A stretch of DNA of 45,589 nt from Streptomyces sp. NRRL F-6131 (GTDB lineage Bacteria > Actinomycetota > Actinomycetes > Streptomycetales > Streptomycetaceae), in contig JOHN01000061.1 in the NCBI GenBank assembly GCA_000719695.1, positions 1 to 45,589 of the forward strand, read 5' to 3'. How positions within the stretch are numbered: the stretch's first letter is position 1; every line of letters starts with the position of its first letter. Made by a program: the position numbers and the translations under genes. Shown here in pieces: positions 23,538 to 32,584 of the stretch. The notes under the pieces are model-generated. The model did no database searches. It saw only the letters and a list, made by a program, of their open reading frames with translations, and was not told the DNA's origin.

Positions 23538-25853
23538 TCAGACCGGCAGGCAGGGGCTGGGCTTGCCGTGCCAGCTGATGCTCAGTGCGTCACGGGCTCG
23601 GGTGGTGGCCACGAACAGGAGGGACCGGGCCTTGCGCAGCTCACGCCCGTAGCGGACCGGGTCCTCGGTGCGGTAGCGGGCGATGGCCTGGGTACGGGGG
23701 ATGATGCCGTCGCTGGCGGCCACGATGGCGAGGCGCTGGTACTCAAGGCCCTTGAAGCGGTGCATGGTGCCGACGTGGATCTCGCCGTCGCCGCTGGGGC
23801 CGTCCTTGGTGAGTTCGGCACACGTGATGCCGGCTTTGGTGGTCAGGTAGTACATGGTCTGGTTGACCAGGTCGCGGTCGGCGACGCACACGGCGATGTG
23901 GCCGCTCGGGTCCCTGGGTGAGCCGTTCTCGTCCGTGGAGAGTTCCTCACGCCACGCGGTCAGGGTTGCGGCGAGGCCGGCGAGTTCCTCGTCCCAGGTC
24001 CTGTGGGGCGTGAAGGCAGGGGTGGGACCGTGGAGGACGGAACGGTATCCGGCCAGGTCGTCGGTGCCGTCGTCCAGGTCGTCGTAGCCCACCTTCCCGC
24101 CGAGGGTGGCGGGTTCGACCACCCGCAGGGCCTTGGCGAGGATCTCCTTGGTGGTGCGGTAGCTGAGCGTCAGGCGGGAGGACCGGCCGCGGATGTGCAC
24201 TCCCAGGGCGCCGAGGGCGACCTGGTGGTCGTAGATGCGCTGGTGGGTGTCGCCCGCGATGAACATGTCGTTGTCGGACTTCGGGTCGACCATGGCCCGG
24301 AGCATCTTCCAGTGTGCGGGGCTGAGGTCCTGGGCCTCGTCGACGACGATGTGCCGGTAGCGGTAGTTGATGTAGCGCATGCCGGAGCTGTTGTCCCGGT
24401 GGAGCAGGTCCTTGCCGTCGACCTCCTCCTTGTAGGCGCGCCGGTCCTCGATCTTCGCGGCGCGTTCCATCTCGAAGCGGGCCGCGCGCTCGGACGCCTG
24501 GCCCCAGGTCTCCACGCCGAGCTTGTCGAGGCGGGCGGTGAACTGCTCGACGATCTTCCAGATGTGATTGCGTTCCGGCCGGGTGAGCGAACGGCCGCGG
24601 CCGGCCCGGCGGGCCTGGAAGTAGGCGGAGCGGGTGGGGACGGACTGGCCGAGGATGACCTGCTCCCACTCCTCCAGGAGGAACTCGGGCTCCCAATCGC
24701 GCTCGTCGAGTTCGGCGAGGAGCTGACGCATTTCGTTCAGTGCCACGTGGTCGTAGACGCGCTGGCGCCCCCGGCCGGGGGCGGTGTTCTCGCCCAGGAC
24801 CCTGGCGGCGAGTTGGTCGATGTGGGCGATCTCGACGCGGGCGAGGAGTTCGGGCTCGATGAGCGAGGCCAGGCGCAGGCGCAGGTCGGTGGTGAGGTTC
24901 TTGGTGAACGTGGTCAGCAGGATCGCCTTGTTGCTGCCGGGGGGCAGCTGCTCGGCGAGGTGCTTGACCCGGTGCAGGGCGACGATGGTCTTGCCGGTGC
25001 CCGGACCGCCCGAGACGCGGGCGGGGCCCGTGTAGTGGCGGTGGACGATACGTTCCTGGGTGGGGTGGAGGAACACCTTCCACGCCCGGAAGTCGCCCTG
25101 GTCGATGGCGGCCTGCACGTCGTCGTCGACGGCGGTGACCTTGGTGCGGCTCAGGGCCGCGGCGAAGTCACCGAGGTCCGGCGCCTGCCCGAGCTCGACG
25201 GGCTGGGTGATCTCCTTGCGGACCTCGTCGATGGACATGCCGGCGGCGAGTCCGTAGAGGACGTCCTTGGACAGAAGGGGCGCGCCCTCGACGAGCTGGT
25301 CCAGCTCGTCGCTGTCGCTGACGGCGAGGGCCAGTTCCACGAGCTGGTCGGCCACACCGAGGTCCCGCAACTGGTCGACGCTGTACGCGGCCAATAGCGG
25401 CGTCCGAACCGGGAGGGGTTCCTCCGGCGTCGGCTCCGCCTCGGTCCGGGAAGCGCCCTGGTCCGGTTCGGCCGGGGTGAGGGTGATGCCGACACGACGG
25501 AGGGCGCTGTCACCGACGACGGCGAGGTCGACGAACTCGATCTCACCCGTGACGCGGTTGACCGCGACCTGGAGTTCCTCGTAGACGTCCTTGCGGTGCC
25601 GGACGGCGATGACAAGCCAGCTCTCGGTGCCGTCGGCATCGACCCCGGCCGGCGTCAGCAGGGCACGGTAGGAATCATTGACCCGTGCCGACCAGATGCG
25701 GGAGTCGCCCTTGAGCTTCTTCAGCTTGAGTCCGGGCTGATCCGGCTTGTTCCGGAAGACGTGGCAGAAGTCGTAGAACTGTGCCTTCACCGAGCGGTCG
25801 AGCTTGTACAGCTCCTGTTCGGCCTTGCGGTACAGGCTGAGCCGGGCGGTCAT
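23538..25853 (-). CDS. UvrD/Rep-type SF1 helicase with N-terminal RelE/ParE-like domain
   Basis: This 771-aa protein starts at ATG 25853, overlapping the upstream helicase stop by 4 nt. Residues 1-95 resemble RelE/ParE toxins: an N-terminal helix (YRKAEQELYKLDRSVKAQFY), then LKLKKLKGDSRIWSARVNDS with YRALL, and a final strand VIAVRHRKDVYEE holding the Arg/His/Tyr cluster. A linker region of ~170 residues follows. The SF1 helicase has Walker A SGGPGTGKT (281-289), Walker B HIVVDEAQDL (501-510), motif III GDTHQRIYDH (about 536-545), motif IV LTLSYRTTKE, motif V VGTMHRFKGLEYQRL, and motif VI LFVATTRARDALSI near the C-terminus. It is the last gene of the four-gene operon, where a DISARM locus would carry the PLD nuclease DrmC. 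Confidence 0.85.
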   Translation of the reverse strand: MTARLSLYRKAEQELYKLDRSVKAQFYDFCHVFRNKPDQPGLKLKKLKGDSRIWSARVNDSYRALLTPAGVDADGTESWLVIAVRHRKDVYEELQVAVNRVTGEIEFVDLAVVGDSALRRVGITLTPAEPDQGASRTEAEPTPEEPLPVRTPLLAAYSVDQLRDLGVADQLVELALAVSDSDELDQLVEGAPLLSKDVLYGLAAGMSIDEVRKEITQPVELGQAPDLGDFAAALSRTKVTAVDDDVQAAIDQGDFRAWKVFLHPTQERIVHRHYTGPARVSGGPGTGKTIVALHRVKHLAEQLPPGSNKAILLTTFTKNLTTDLRLRLASLIEPELLARVEIAHIDQLAARVLGENTAPGRGRQRVYDHVALNEMRQLLAELDERDWEPEFLLEEWEQVILGQSVPTRSAYFQARRAGRGRSLTRPERNHIWKIVEQFTARLDKLGVETWGQASERAARFEMERAAKIEDRRAYKEEVDGKDLLHRDNSSGMRYINYRYRHIVVDEAQDLSPAHWKMLRAMVDPKSDNDMFIAGDTHQRIYDHQVALGALGVHIRGRSSRLTLSYRTTKEILAKALRVVEPATLGGKVGYDDLDDGTDDLAGYRSVLHGPTPAFTPHRTWDEELAGLAATLTAWREELSTDENGSPRDPSGHIAVCVADRDLVNQTMYYLTTKAGITCAELTKDGPSGDGEIHVGTMHRFKGLEYQRLAIVAASDGIIPRTQAIARYRTEDPVRYGRELRKARSLLFVATTRARDALSISWHGKPSPCLPV

Positions 25854-28800
25854 CGGATGGTGCCTTCCGTGTCGGGGAGCCGGTCGAGCAGGTCGTCGAG
25901 GTGGTCGAGCCAGCCGGCGGCGGTCCTCACCACCCAGCCGTCCTCGACGTAGGCCGCGTCGCGCCGCTGGGCCTCGTCGTCCTCGCCGCCGTGGTGGGCG
26001 GCGACGACGACGATCTTGACGGCGGGAGTCTGCCAGGCGAAGTCGGCCGGCCAGCGGCTCGGGCCGAGCTCGTACCCGAAGACCGGGGCCCGCTTGCCGC
26101 GTTCGGCGAGCGTCTCGGCGAGGCGGAGCAGGTCGGGTGCCTCCGCCGCGTCCTCGCGCAGGATCTCCAGGATGTCCTCGTCCCAGGCCGCGTCCCGGAC
26201 GATCTTCTTGAGGGCGGCTTCCAGCGGGGTGTCCGCGCTCGGCTCCGAGGGGACGGCCGGCCGGGCCGGCTCGGGTACGGACGCGGGTGCGAGCGCCGCC
26301 GTGAGCGAGTCGAGTTCGCCCAGGCCGCCGCACACGGCGAGGACCTCCACTTCGAACTCCCCGGCGGTGCTGGCCGCGAGCTGGACCCCGTCACCGCCTG
26401 CGAGGGAGAGGAACTGGGTGATGTTGGTCCAGTACAGCCAGGACCGCCACCGCAGCTTGTGCTCCTCGGTGTCCAGCACCTCGCCGCTGTCGTCGAGGAC
26501 GGTCAGCGCGGTCCACCGCAGGTCCTCGGGGTCGGCCGCGTCCAGGGCGAACACGATCGGCAGACCGTGCTCGTCCTGGGTGTGGAAGACGTGGACGGGG
26601 CCGATGCCGCCGGCGTCGGCCGCGATCGGCTCATCCTTGCGCCGCCCCGGTCCGAGGGAGGCGAGCTGCTCGCGCAGCGCGGTCACGAGTTCGCTGCGCC
26701 GTCCGGTCGCGGCCACGGGGGTCGTGGCGGGAACAGCGGTGAGACCGGTGACCAGGGCGCGGGCCCTGCGGGCCCAGCGGCCGGTATCCGGGTCCCGCAG
26801 ATAGGCGATGAGGGTCTCGATCGGGTTGGCGAGGACGGTCTCGCCGAAGTGCGCACGGTTGCCGCCGTACTGCTCGTAGGCGGCCCTGGCCTGCTCCTGG
26901 GCGGTGCCCCGGTACGGGGGCCAGACCGGCTTGGTACGCCCCGCACGCCCCTCAAACAGCTCGACATCTGCCCAGGTGATCTGGAAGACGACCTGTCCGT
27001 CGGCGCGCAGCCGGGTGCGCTGGGCGGCGTTCCTGGCGATGAGGTTGTGCTCCCCGCTGGCGTGGAAGCGGAAGCCCTCCGTGTAGACGTGCACGCTCTG
27101 CGCGGGACCGTTGACCCGGGTGAAGGTGAAGTCCGTACGCGTACGGCCGAGTTCCCGCTGGGCGGTGAGCCTCCAGTGCACCACCTCCGACCCGTCCGTG
27201 AACCGCAGGTGCCCGCTGGCGTGGCCGTCCTCGTCCAGGGCGGCGTCATCGGTGACCTTCACCCAGCCCCGCAGTGCGGCCAGGAAGCGCGCCTCCAGGT
27301 CGGACTCGACCTGAGCGTCCAGCCCGATCAGCCCGGTGTGCTCCACATCGCTGACGTCCCAGCCGTCCGCACCGTCCTCCTTGAACAGCAGCGACTCCAG
27401 CATGCCGAGCGCGGCCTGCCGGGAGACCACGTCCTGGAACTGCTCGGGGGTGTAACGGTGCAGGCAGCGGTGGCAGGCCCGCCGCTGCTCCTCGGCGCAC
27501 GGACACGCCTTCAGCTGCTCGTACGCCCGGACGAGGGTGTCGCGGAAGGCGTGACGGTCGGTGAGCCGGTCCAGGTAGCCGGTGCCCCCGGGGAGGGAGT
27601 CGAACAGCACCAGGAACCAGCGGCGCTCGCCGCTGCCGGTGTCCGGCATGGAGGCCACCGTGGTGTCCAGGTGCTGCGGGTCGCCGCCGAAGTGCAGGTC
27701 GACGCCGAGCCGCAGGGCGGCCCGGAAGGAGTGCACCCGTGCGTCCACGTCCGCGGCCACGGCCGGGATGAGGATCCGCAGTGCCTCGGTCTGCAGCTCG
27801 TGTGCGAGCAGCACCTGCTCCTGCGTCACGCCCTCCTTCTTGCCACGGCGCAGCGGGCACCACGGACGGTGGTGCTTGAGCTGCGGGGCGCGGGCCGCCG
27901 CCGATTCCAGGGCGTCGGTGTCGTGGTCGAAGACGGGACGGCCGTCCGCGCTCGCGGCACCGCAGGCGGTGCACACGTGGAACGGGTTCAGCCGGACCAG
28001 ATGGCCGGCGAAGTCGTCACGGGCGGGAGCGTCGTAGCGTACCGGCCCGACGTTGATCCGGCGGATCACGGCCGTGCGGCAGAAGTCCACGCCGAAGGTC
28101 TCACGGTCGTGCCGCCAGGACTTCCCCCGTTCGATGTTCTCGATGGGGATGTCCACCGCGTCCACGACGGTGTACGAGCGGCGGTCGCGGTCGTCCTTGT
28201 CGTCACGGATCCGGGCGTCCTCGCGCTTGTCCCGGGACGTCACCGTGGCCGGTTCGACGACCCGGAACAGGCAGGAGCCGTCGTCGGCGATCTGGGCCGT
28301 CCTGCAACGGGGGCACGGCGAGCGGTCGTCGGTGGCACCCTCGGTGCGTACGTACCCGCAGCCCGGGCACACCCGCCAGGTACGCCACTCCTGGCGCCCG
28401 CCCGTGGCCAGCTCCAGGCCGGTGATCTCGTGCCGGTAGCCGTTGACGTAGAACGTGTTGCCCGGCGCCAGCTCCTGGATCGCGAAGCGGCGGGGCCGCT
28501 CGTAGGACAGGGTCTCGGAGGTGAACACCACCTTGCCGGTCTTGGGGTCGATGCCGTCCTCGCCGTACAGGGTCGCCGACAGCGTCGTCGAGGAGTCGAT
28601 CAGCGCGTAGTTCGGAAGCAGTCCCAGGTCGCACAGGGCGCTCTGCGCCGAGATGTCGCCCAGGTGGAGCAGCTGACGGCCCACCCCGCGCCGCTCGGCG
28701 TCCAACTCCGCCTTCTGACGGGCCTGCTCGGGATCGCTGTCGTGCAGCTCGCCGTGGGCTGCGTCGATCTCCCGCAGCCTCGCCCGCAATGCCTCCTCGG

Positions 28801-31800
28801 CACGGCGCCACTCGCGCTCCGCCTTCTCCACGGCACTGCGCAGGCCGTGCGCCGCGTACGCCCTCAGGTCCGCCCGGGCCTGCTCGCTGACGCCGGTCGG
28901 GAAGAGCCGCAGGAACCCCTCGGCAAGTTCCTCACCCTGGTCGAGGGCCGTCTCCACCAGGTCCGCCAGATAACCGGACGGGCCGAACAGGCGCGGCGCC
29001 TTGTGCGGCAGCGCACGCAGCACGATGCCGTCCGTCCGTACGAGCCGGCCGGCCGCGGCGAGGTCCAGCAGGTGCGCCAGGTACTGGCGGCGCAGGATCT
29101 CGACGGCCGAGAGGTAGCACCCGGGCGGCACGATCGTGCCCGCGATCAGGTCCTTCGGCCGTTCGAGGAAGTACAGGTCCCGGCGCCGCCGGTCGGGGAT
29201 GGTCAGCAGGAAGGCGTTGCCGGTGCGTCGGCCGGCGCGGCCGACCTGCTGGGCGTACGAGGCGGGGCGGCGTGGCAGTGCGGCCAGCACGACGGCTGAC
29301 AGGTCACCGATGTCGATACCCATCTCCAGCGTGGGCGTGCAGGACAGCACGTTGGGGTCCTTGAACCCGCCGCCGCGCTTGAACGCCTCCTCGACCTGCT
29401 CGCGCTGGTGGCGCGTCAGCATGCCCGTGTGCTCGGCGGTGACCACCTGGTAAGTGCCCGCGCCGAGGTACAGCTGTCGGTAGTAGTCCTGCCGGTAGTC
29501 GCGGTCGCGGTGGTGTATCCCCAGCCCCTCGGGCCGGTCGCCGGCCACCAGGCGGCCCTTGCGGCAGCGGTAGGAGGGGCAGGGCTGGTCGTGCCACTGG
29601 TCCAGGAGCGAGGGGTGGACCGTCTGCTCCCAGAAGCACACCGGGCACCGCACGTACGAGACTCGCACCTGTTCGTCGTCCAGCAGCCTGGCCTCGACGT
29701 TGCCGGGCTTGAGCCCGTACACCCGCACCGAGGTGTCGTTCGGGGTGCGCACCGACAGCAGCCCCATCGAGGCGAGTTCGGGCAGCAACCGGCTCCACAA
29801 CTCGGGCGCCAGCTCTCGCGGCAGCTCCAGGCACCGCCCCACCCACCGCTCGTACCAGGACAGCCGGCCGGTCGCGAAGTCGAACTCGCTGCCGTTCTTG
29901 ACCTGTCCGAGCAGGAAGACGGGGGCCGCGATGCCCTTCGGGAACGCCCGCATGCCCGGAGCCCGTTTGCCCCAGACGAAGTACCGGCTGGTGCCGGCCT
30001 CGTCGATGTACTTGTCCAGCCACTGGTGCGCGACCGCACCGCGGGTGCGCAGCCGCTCCAGGAAGATCCGCACGAACGCCAGGTATCGGGCGTCGTCCTG
30101 CACCACGAGCGGCAGCCCGTCCCGCACGCACTCCTCATGAAGACGCCTGACCAGCGCGATCACGGCCGCCGGGTCGTCGATGCGCACCTGCGCGGCGGCG
30201 GTGCGGGTCAGCTCCAGCGTGCGGCCGTTGCGGGAGCGGAAGCCGAACTCCATCAGCGCCTCGAACGCCAGCCGCTGACCGATCAGCCGCCACGTCTTCA
30301 GGTCCCCGCCGCGGCCCTGGCCGGACAGGAGGCGGTCCACACCCTTGAAACCGTGCAGGTCCGGCGGCACGACCGCGGAGAGCGTGTCCGGGTCCGTGGT
30401 GGCGGTGACGACATTGGCGATCAGATCGTTCAGTGCGGTCGGCTCGTCGTGGTGCAGGTGCTCGGCGAGGAGGGCACGGAGCGAGAAGGTGTACGAGCGG
30501 TTGGCGACGAATCCGGCCCGGTGTGCGGCGTCCTGCACCGAGTCGTTGAACATCAGCGTCTTGTCCTCGTGCAGCTGCTCGTCGAGCTCGCCACCGGTGA
30601 ACAACTGCGTGATGGACGCCGCGGCCATCGCGGCGGCGCCCGTACCGAGGTAGCGGATCGCGTTGCGCTCACCGCACGCCGGGCACCAGTCCTCCTTGGC
30701 CGCCGTGTTCGCCGTCTCGCCGAAGTTCACCAGGACGAACGCCGAGTCACGGGCCGTCAGCCGGGGCGCCTTGGTCTCCCGGTCGTAGTCGTTCAGCGGA
30801 TCGGGCAGCCGCAGTCGCTTGCGGGTACCGTCCAGCACCATCAGCACCCCGCCCGCGCCCTGGGACGCGGCCGAGCCGGCCTTGCCACTGGCCGCCGTGA
30901 GCGGCGCGGCACCCGAACCCTCCCGGGCCTGTTGGTCCGTCGCGGCAATCAGGTTCCGTACCCGCGCCTTGTCCTGGCCCAGTGACGCCCGCCGGATCTT
31001 GTACGTGTCGAACTGAACGTCGTGGTCGTCGCTCTCCGGGGAGAACACCGCCCAGCCCGACCTTCCGCAGTCACGGCAGTAGATCGCCGGCAGGAACAGG
31101 TTCGCGCTCTGCCCCGAGGTCGCGGTCGTGACCGGCGCCGTACGCCCGCCGTCGGCGGCGCTCGCGTCGGCCATGCCGGCCGCGTCCCAGCGGAACTCCG
31201 CTTTCGGCCACGGCAGCACCCCGCGCAGCAGCCGCGACACAGAGCGCGCCCACTGGTGCACCTCGACGTGCACGAAGGGCCTGGGCTCGGTGGGGGACGA
31301 CTTCGGATCCCGGGCGTACGAGAGCAGCGCGACGAACCGCGCCAGCGCCTCAGCCGCCTTCTCCGGCTGCCGCGCCACCGCCTCGGACCAACCGGCTGCG
31401 CCGGCCCGCCACATCACGTCCAGGACCTCGGCGCTGGTCTTCACCCCGCCGCCCAGGGCCTGCATCACCGCACGGGTGAAGAGATGCCGCCTGAGGTTCC
31501 TGCCGAGCACGAACGGATCGAGATCACGGACGTCCGTCACCTTCTCGATCAGATCCAGCAGTGCCTCGTCGCCGGTCGCCGGATCGGGCAGTGCCAGCAG
31601 CTCGTCGGGGGTCGGCATCGGCTGCATGGTCACCTCCCCGAGTGGGATGAATTCCTCGACGGTGAGCCGGTTCTCGCTGACGATGGAGTCCGCGGTGAAC
31701 TCCGTTCCGAAGACGTGGGAGGCCACCTCCAGCAGCTGCGCCGTACCGTCCTCGTCCGTCCCGGATGCGAGCGTCGCCGATGTCGCCACCGGGCAGATCT

Positions 31801-32584
31801 TTCCGAGCGGACGGCCGTCTTCACTGGCCCCCACGGCGGCGGCGAGCCGGCGCAGCAGGATCCCGACGTCCGTGCCCTGGGCGCCGTCGTAGGTGTGGAA
31901 CTCGTCCACGACGACGTAGCGGATGTCCGAGTCTCGCCACAGGGCGGCGTCGTCGGAGCGCTGGAGGAGGAGGTCCAGCATCTTGTAGTTCGTTATCAGG
32001 ATGTCCGGCGGGGACAACTGCATGTCGGAGCGCCGGGTCTGCACCGTCTCGTACTGAGTGGACGCGCGCTCACCGATGTACAGGCCCGCCGAGAGCATTC
32101 CCAACTCGGCGGTGTTCTGCATGAGCAAGTCGTTGATGCGCTGCGCCTGGTCGGTGGCCAGGGCGTTCATCGGGTACAGGAAAACCGCCTTCACCCCGGC
32201 CTTTCCTGCGGCGCGTTCCCGACGACAGTGGTCCAGCACGGGATAGAGGAAGGACTCCGTCTTACCGGACCCGGTCCCGGTGGTGACCAGCGTCGGCAGC
32301 GGGGTGTGACCGTGCGCCGAACTCAGCCGCTCGAATGCAATCGCCTGATGCGCGTACGGCCGAAAGCCCGCCCGCTGCCACTCCAGATGCTTGCGCCACT
32401 CGTCGCCGGCAACCGTGAACGGCGTCCGGATCCGCAGGTACGGACCCCGGAACATCCCGGAGGTCTCGTCCCCGAGGAACCGGTGCAGCGCTTCGCGTGC
32501 CCCCTCGTCGGTGAGGGCGTACGTCGTCGACAGGTACTGCAGCAGGCTCTCCTTGAGCCCCCGCGCTTGCAGCGTCGGCCTCAC
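25850..32584 (-). CDS. Large DEAD/DEAH helicase with DUF1998 (DruE- or DrmA/B-like)
   Basis: The GTG at 32584 overlaps the methyltransferase stop by 4 nt and has AGGAGGT 9 nt upstream, so it is preferred over the upstream start at 32617. The protein is 2244 aa. The N-terminal helicase half has Walker A TTGTGSGKTES (about 101-111) and Walker B VVVDEFHTYDG (about 224-234). The second half has TPTLEMGIDIGDLSAVVLAA and YAQQVGRAGRRTGNAFLL (about 1085-1130). Several CxxC zinc knuckles follow. The DUF1998 cysteine cluster CPCAEEQRRACHRCLHRY is near 1685-1705. Beyond it a segment with RTDFTFTRV, VHVYTEGFRFH and VVFQITWADV resembles a Vsr-type nuclease fold. Length and domains resemble Druantia DruE; DISARM splits helicase and DUF1998 into DrmA and DrmB. 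Confidence 0.85.
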   Translation of the reverse strand: MRPTLQARGLKESLLQYLSTTYALTDEGAREALHRFLGDETSGMFRGPYLRIRTPFTVAGDEWRKHLEWQRAGFRPYAHQAIAFERLSSAHGHTPLPTLVTTGTGSGKTESFLYPVLDHCRRERAAGKAGVKAVFLYPMNALATDQAQRINDLLMQNTAELGMLSAGLYIGERASTQYETVQTRRSDMQLSPPDILITNYKMLDLLLQRSDDAALWRDSDIRYVVVDEFHTYDGAQGTDVGILLRRLAAAVGASEDGRPLGKICPVATSATLASGTDEDGTAQLLEVASHVFGTEFTADSIVSENRLTVEEFIPLGEVTMQPMPTPDELLALPDPATGDEALLDLIEKVTDVRDLDPFVLGRNLRRHLFTRAVMQALGGGVKTSAEVLDVMWRAGAAGWSEAVARQPEKAAEALARFVALLSYARDPKSSPTEPRPFVHVEVHQWARSVSRLLRGVLPWPKAEFRWDAAGMADASAADGGRTAPVTTATSGQSANLFLPAIYCRDCGRSGWAVFSPESDDHDVQFDTYKIRRASLGQDKARVRNLIAATDQQAREGSGAAPLTAASGKAGSAASQGAGGVLMVLDGTRKRLRLPDPLNDYDRETKAPRLTARDSAFVLVNFGETANTAAKEDWCPACGERNAIRYLGTGAAAMAAASITQLFTGGELDEQLHEDKTLMFNDSVQDAAHRAGFVANRSYTFSLRALLAEHLHHDEPTALNDLIANVVTATTDPDTLSAVVPPDLHGFKGVDRLLSGQGRGGDLKTWRLIGQRLAFEALMEFGFRSRNGRTLELTRTAAAQVRIDDPAAVIALVRRLHEECVRDGLPLVVQDDARYLAFVRIFLERLRTRGAVAHQWLDKYIDEAGTSRYFVWGKRAPGMRAFPKGIAAPVFLLGQVKNGSEFDFATGRLSWYERWVGRCLELPRELAPELWSRLLPELASMGLLSVRTPNDTSVRVYGLKPGNVEARLLDDEQVRVSYVRCPVCFWEQTVHPSLLDQWHDQPCPSYRCRKGRLVAGDRPEGLGIHHRDRDYRQDYYRQLYLGAGTYQVVTAEHTGMLTRHQREQVEEAFKRGGGFKDPNVLSCTPTLEMGIDIGDLSAVVLAALPRRPASYAQQVGRAGRRTGNAFLLTIPDRRRRDLYFLERPKDLIAGTIVPPGCYLSAVEILRRQYLAHLLDLAAAGRLVRTDGIVLRALPHKAPRLFGPSGYLADLVETALDQGEELAEGFLRLFPTGVSEQARADLRAYAAHGLRSAVEKAEREWRRAEEALRARLREIDAAHGELHDSDPEQARQKAELDAERRGVGRQLLHLGDISAQSALCDLGLLPNYALIDSSTTLSATLYGEDGIDPKTGKVVFTSETLSYERPRRFAIQELAPGNTFYVNGYRHEITGLELATGGRQEWRTWRVCPGCGYVRTEGATDDRSPCPRCRTAQIADDGSCLFRVVEPATVTSRDKREDARIRDDKDDRDRRSYTVVDAVDIPIENIERGKSWRHDRETFGVDFCRTAVIRRINVGPVRYDAPARDDFAGHLVRLNPFHVCTACGAASADGRPVFDHDTDALESAAARAPQLKHHRPWCPLRRGKKEGVTQEQVLLAHELQTEALRILIPAVAADVDARVHSFRAALRLGVDLHFGGDPQHLDTTVASMPDTGSGERRWFLVLFDSLPGGTGYLDRLTDRHAFRDTLVRAYEQLKACPCAEEQRRACHRCLHRYTPEQFQDVVSRQAALGMLESLLFKEDGADGWDVSDVEHTGLIGLDAQVESDLEARFLAALRGWVKVTDDAALDEDGHASGHLRFTDGSEVVHWRLTAQRELGRTRTDFTFTRVNGPAQSVHVYTEGFRFHASGEHNLIARNAAQRTRLRADGQVVFQITWADVELFEGRAGRTKPVWPPYRGTAQEQARAAYEQYGGNRAHFGETVLANPIETLIAYLRDPDTGRWARRARALVTGLTAVPATTPVAATGRRSELVTALREQLASLGPGRRKDEPIAADAGGIGPVHVFHTQDEHGLPIVFALDAADPEDLRWTALTVLDDSGEVLDTEEHKLRWRSWLYWTNITQFLSLAGGDGVQLAASTAGEFEVEVLAVCGGLGELDSLTAALAPASVPEPARPAVPSEPSADTPLEAALKKIVRDAAWDEDILEILREDAAEAPDLLRLAETLAERGKRAPVFGYELGPSRWPADFAWQTPAVKIVVVAAHHGGEDDEAQRRDAAYVEDGWVVRTAAGWLDHLDDLLDRLPDTEGTIR

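Noticed and set aside
25901..29299. Uninterrupted 1132-codon frame on the plus strand
   Set aside because: It lies antisense to the large helicase gene. Its translation is Val/Gly/Arg/Gln-rich with no motif, the usual mirror of GC3-biased codons on the other strand.
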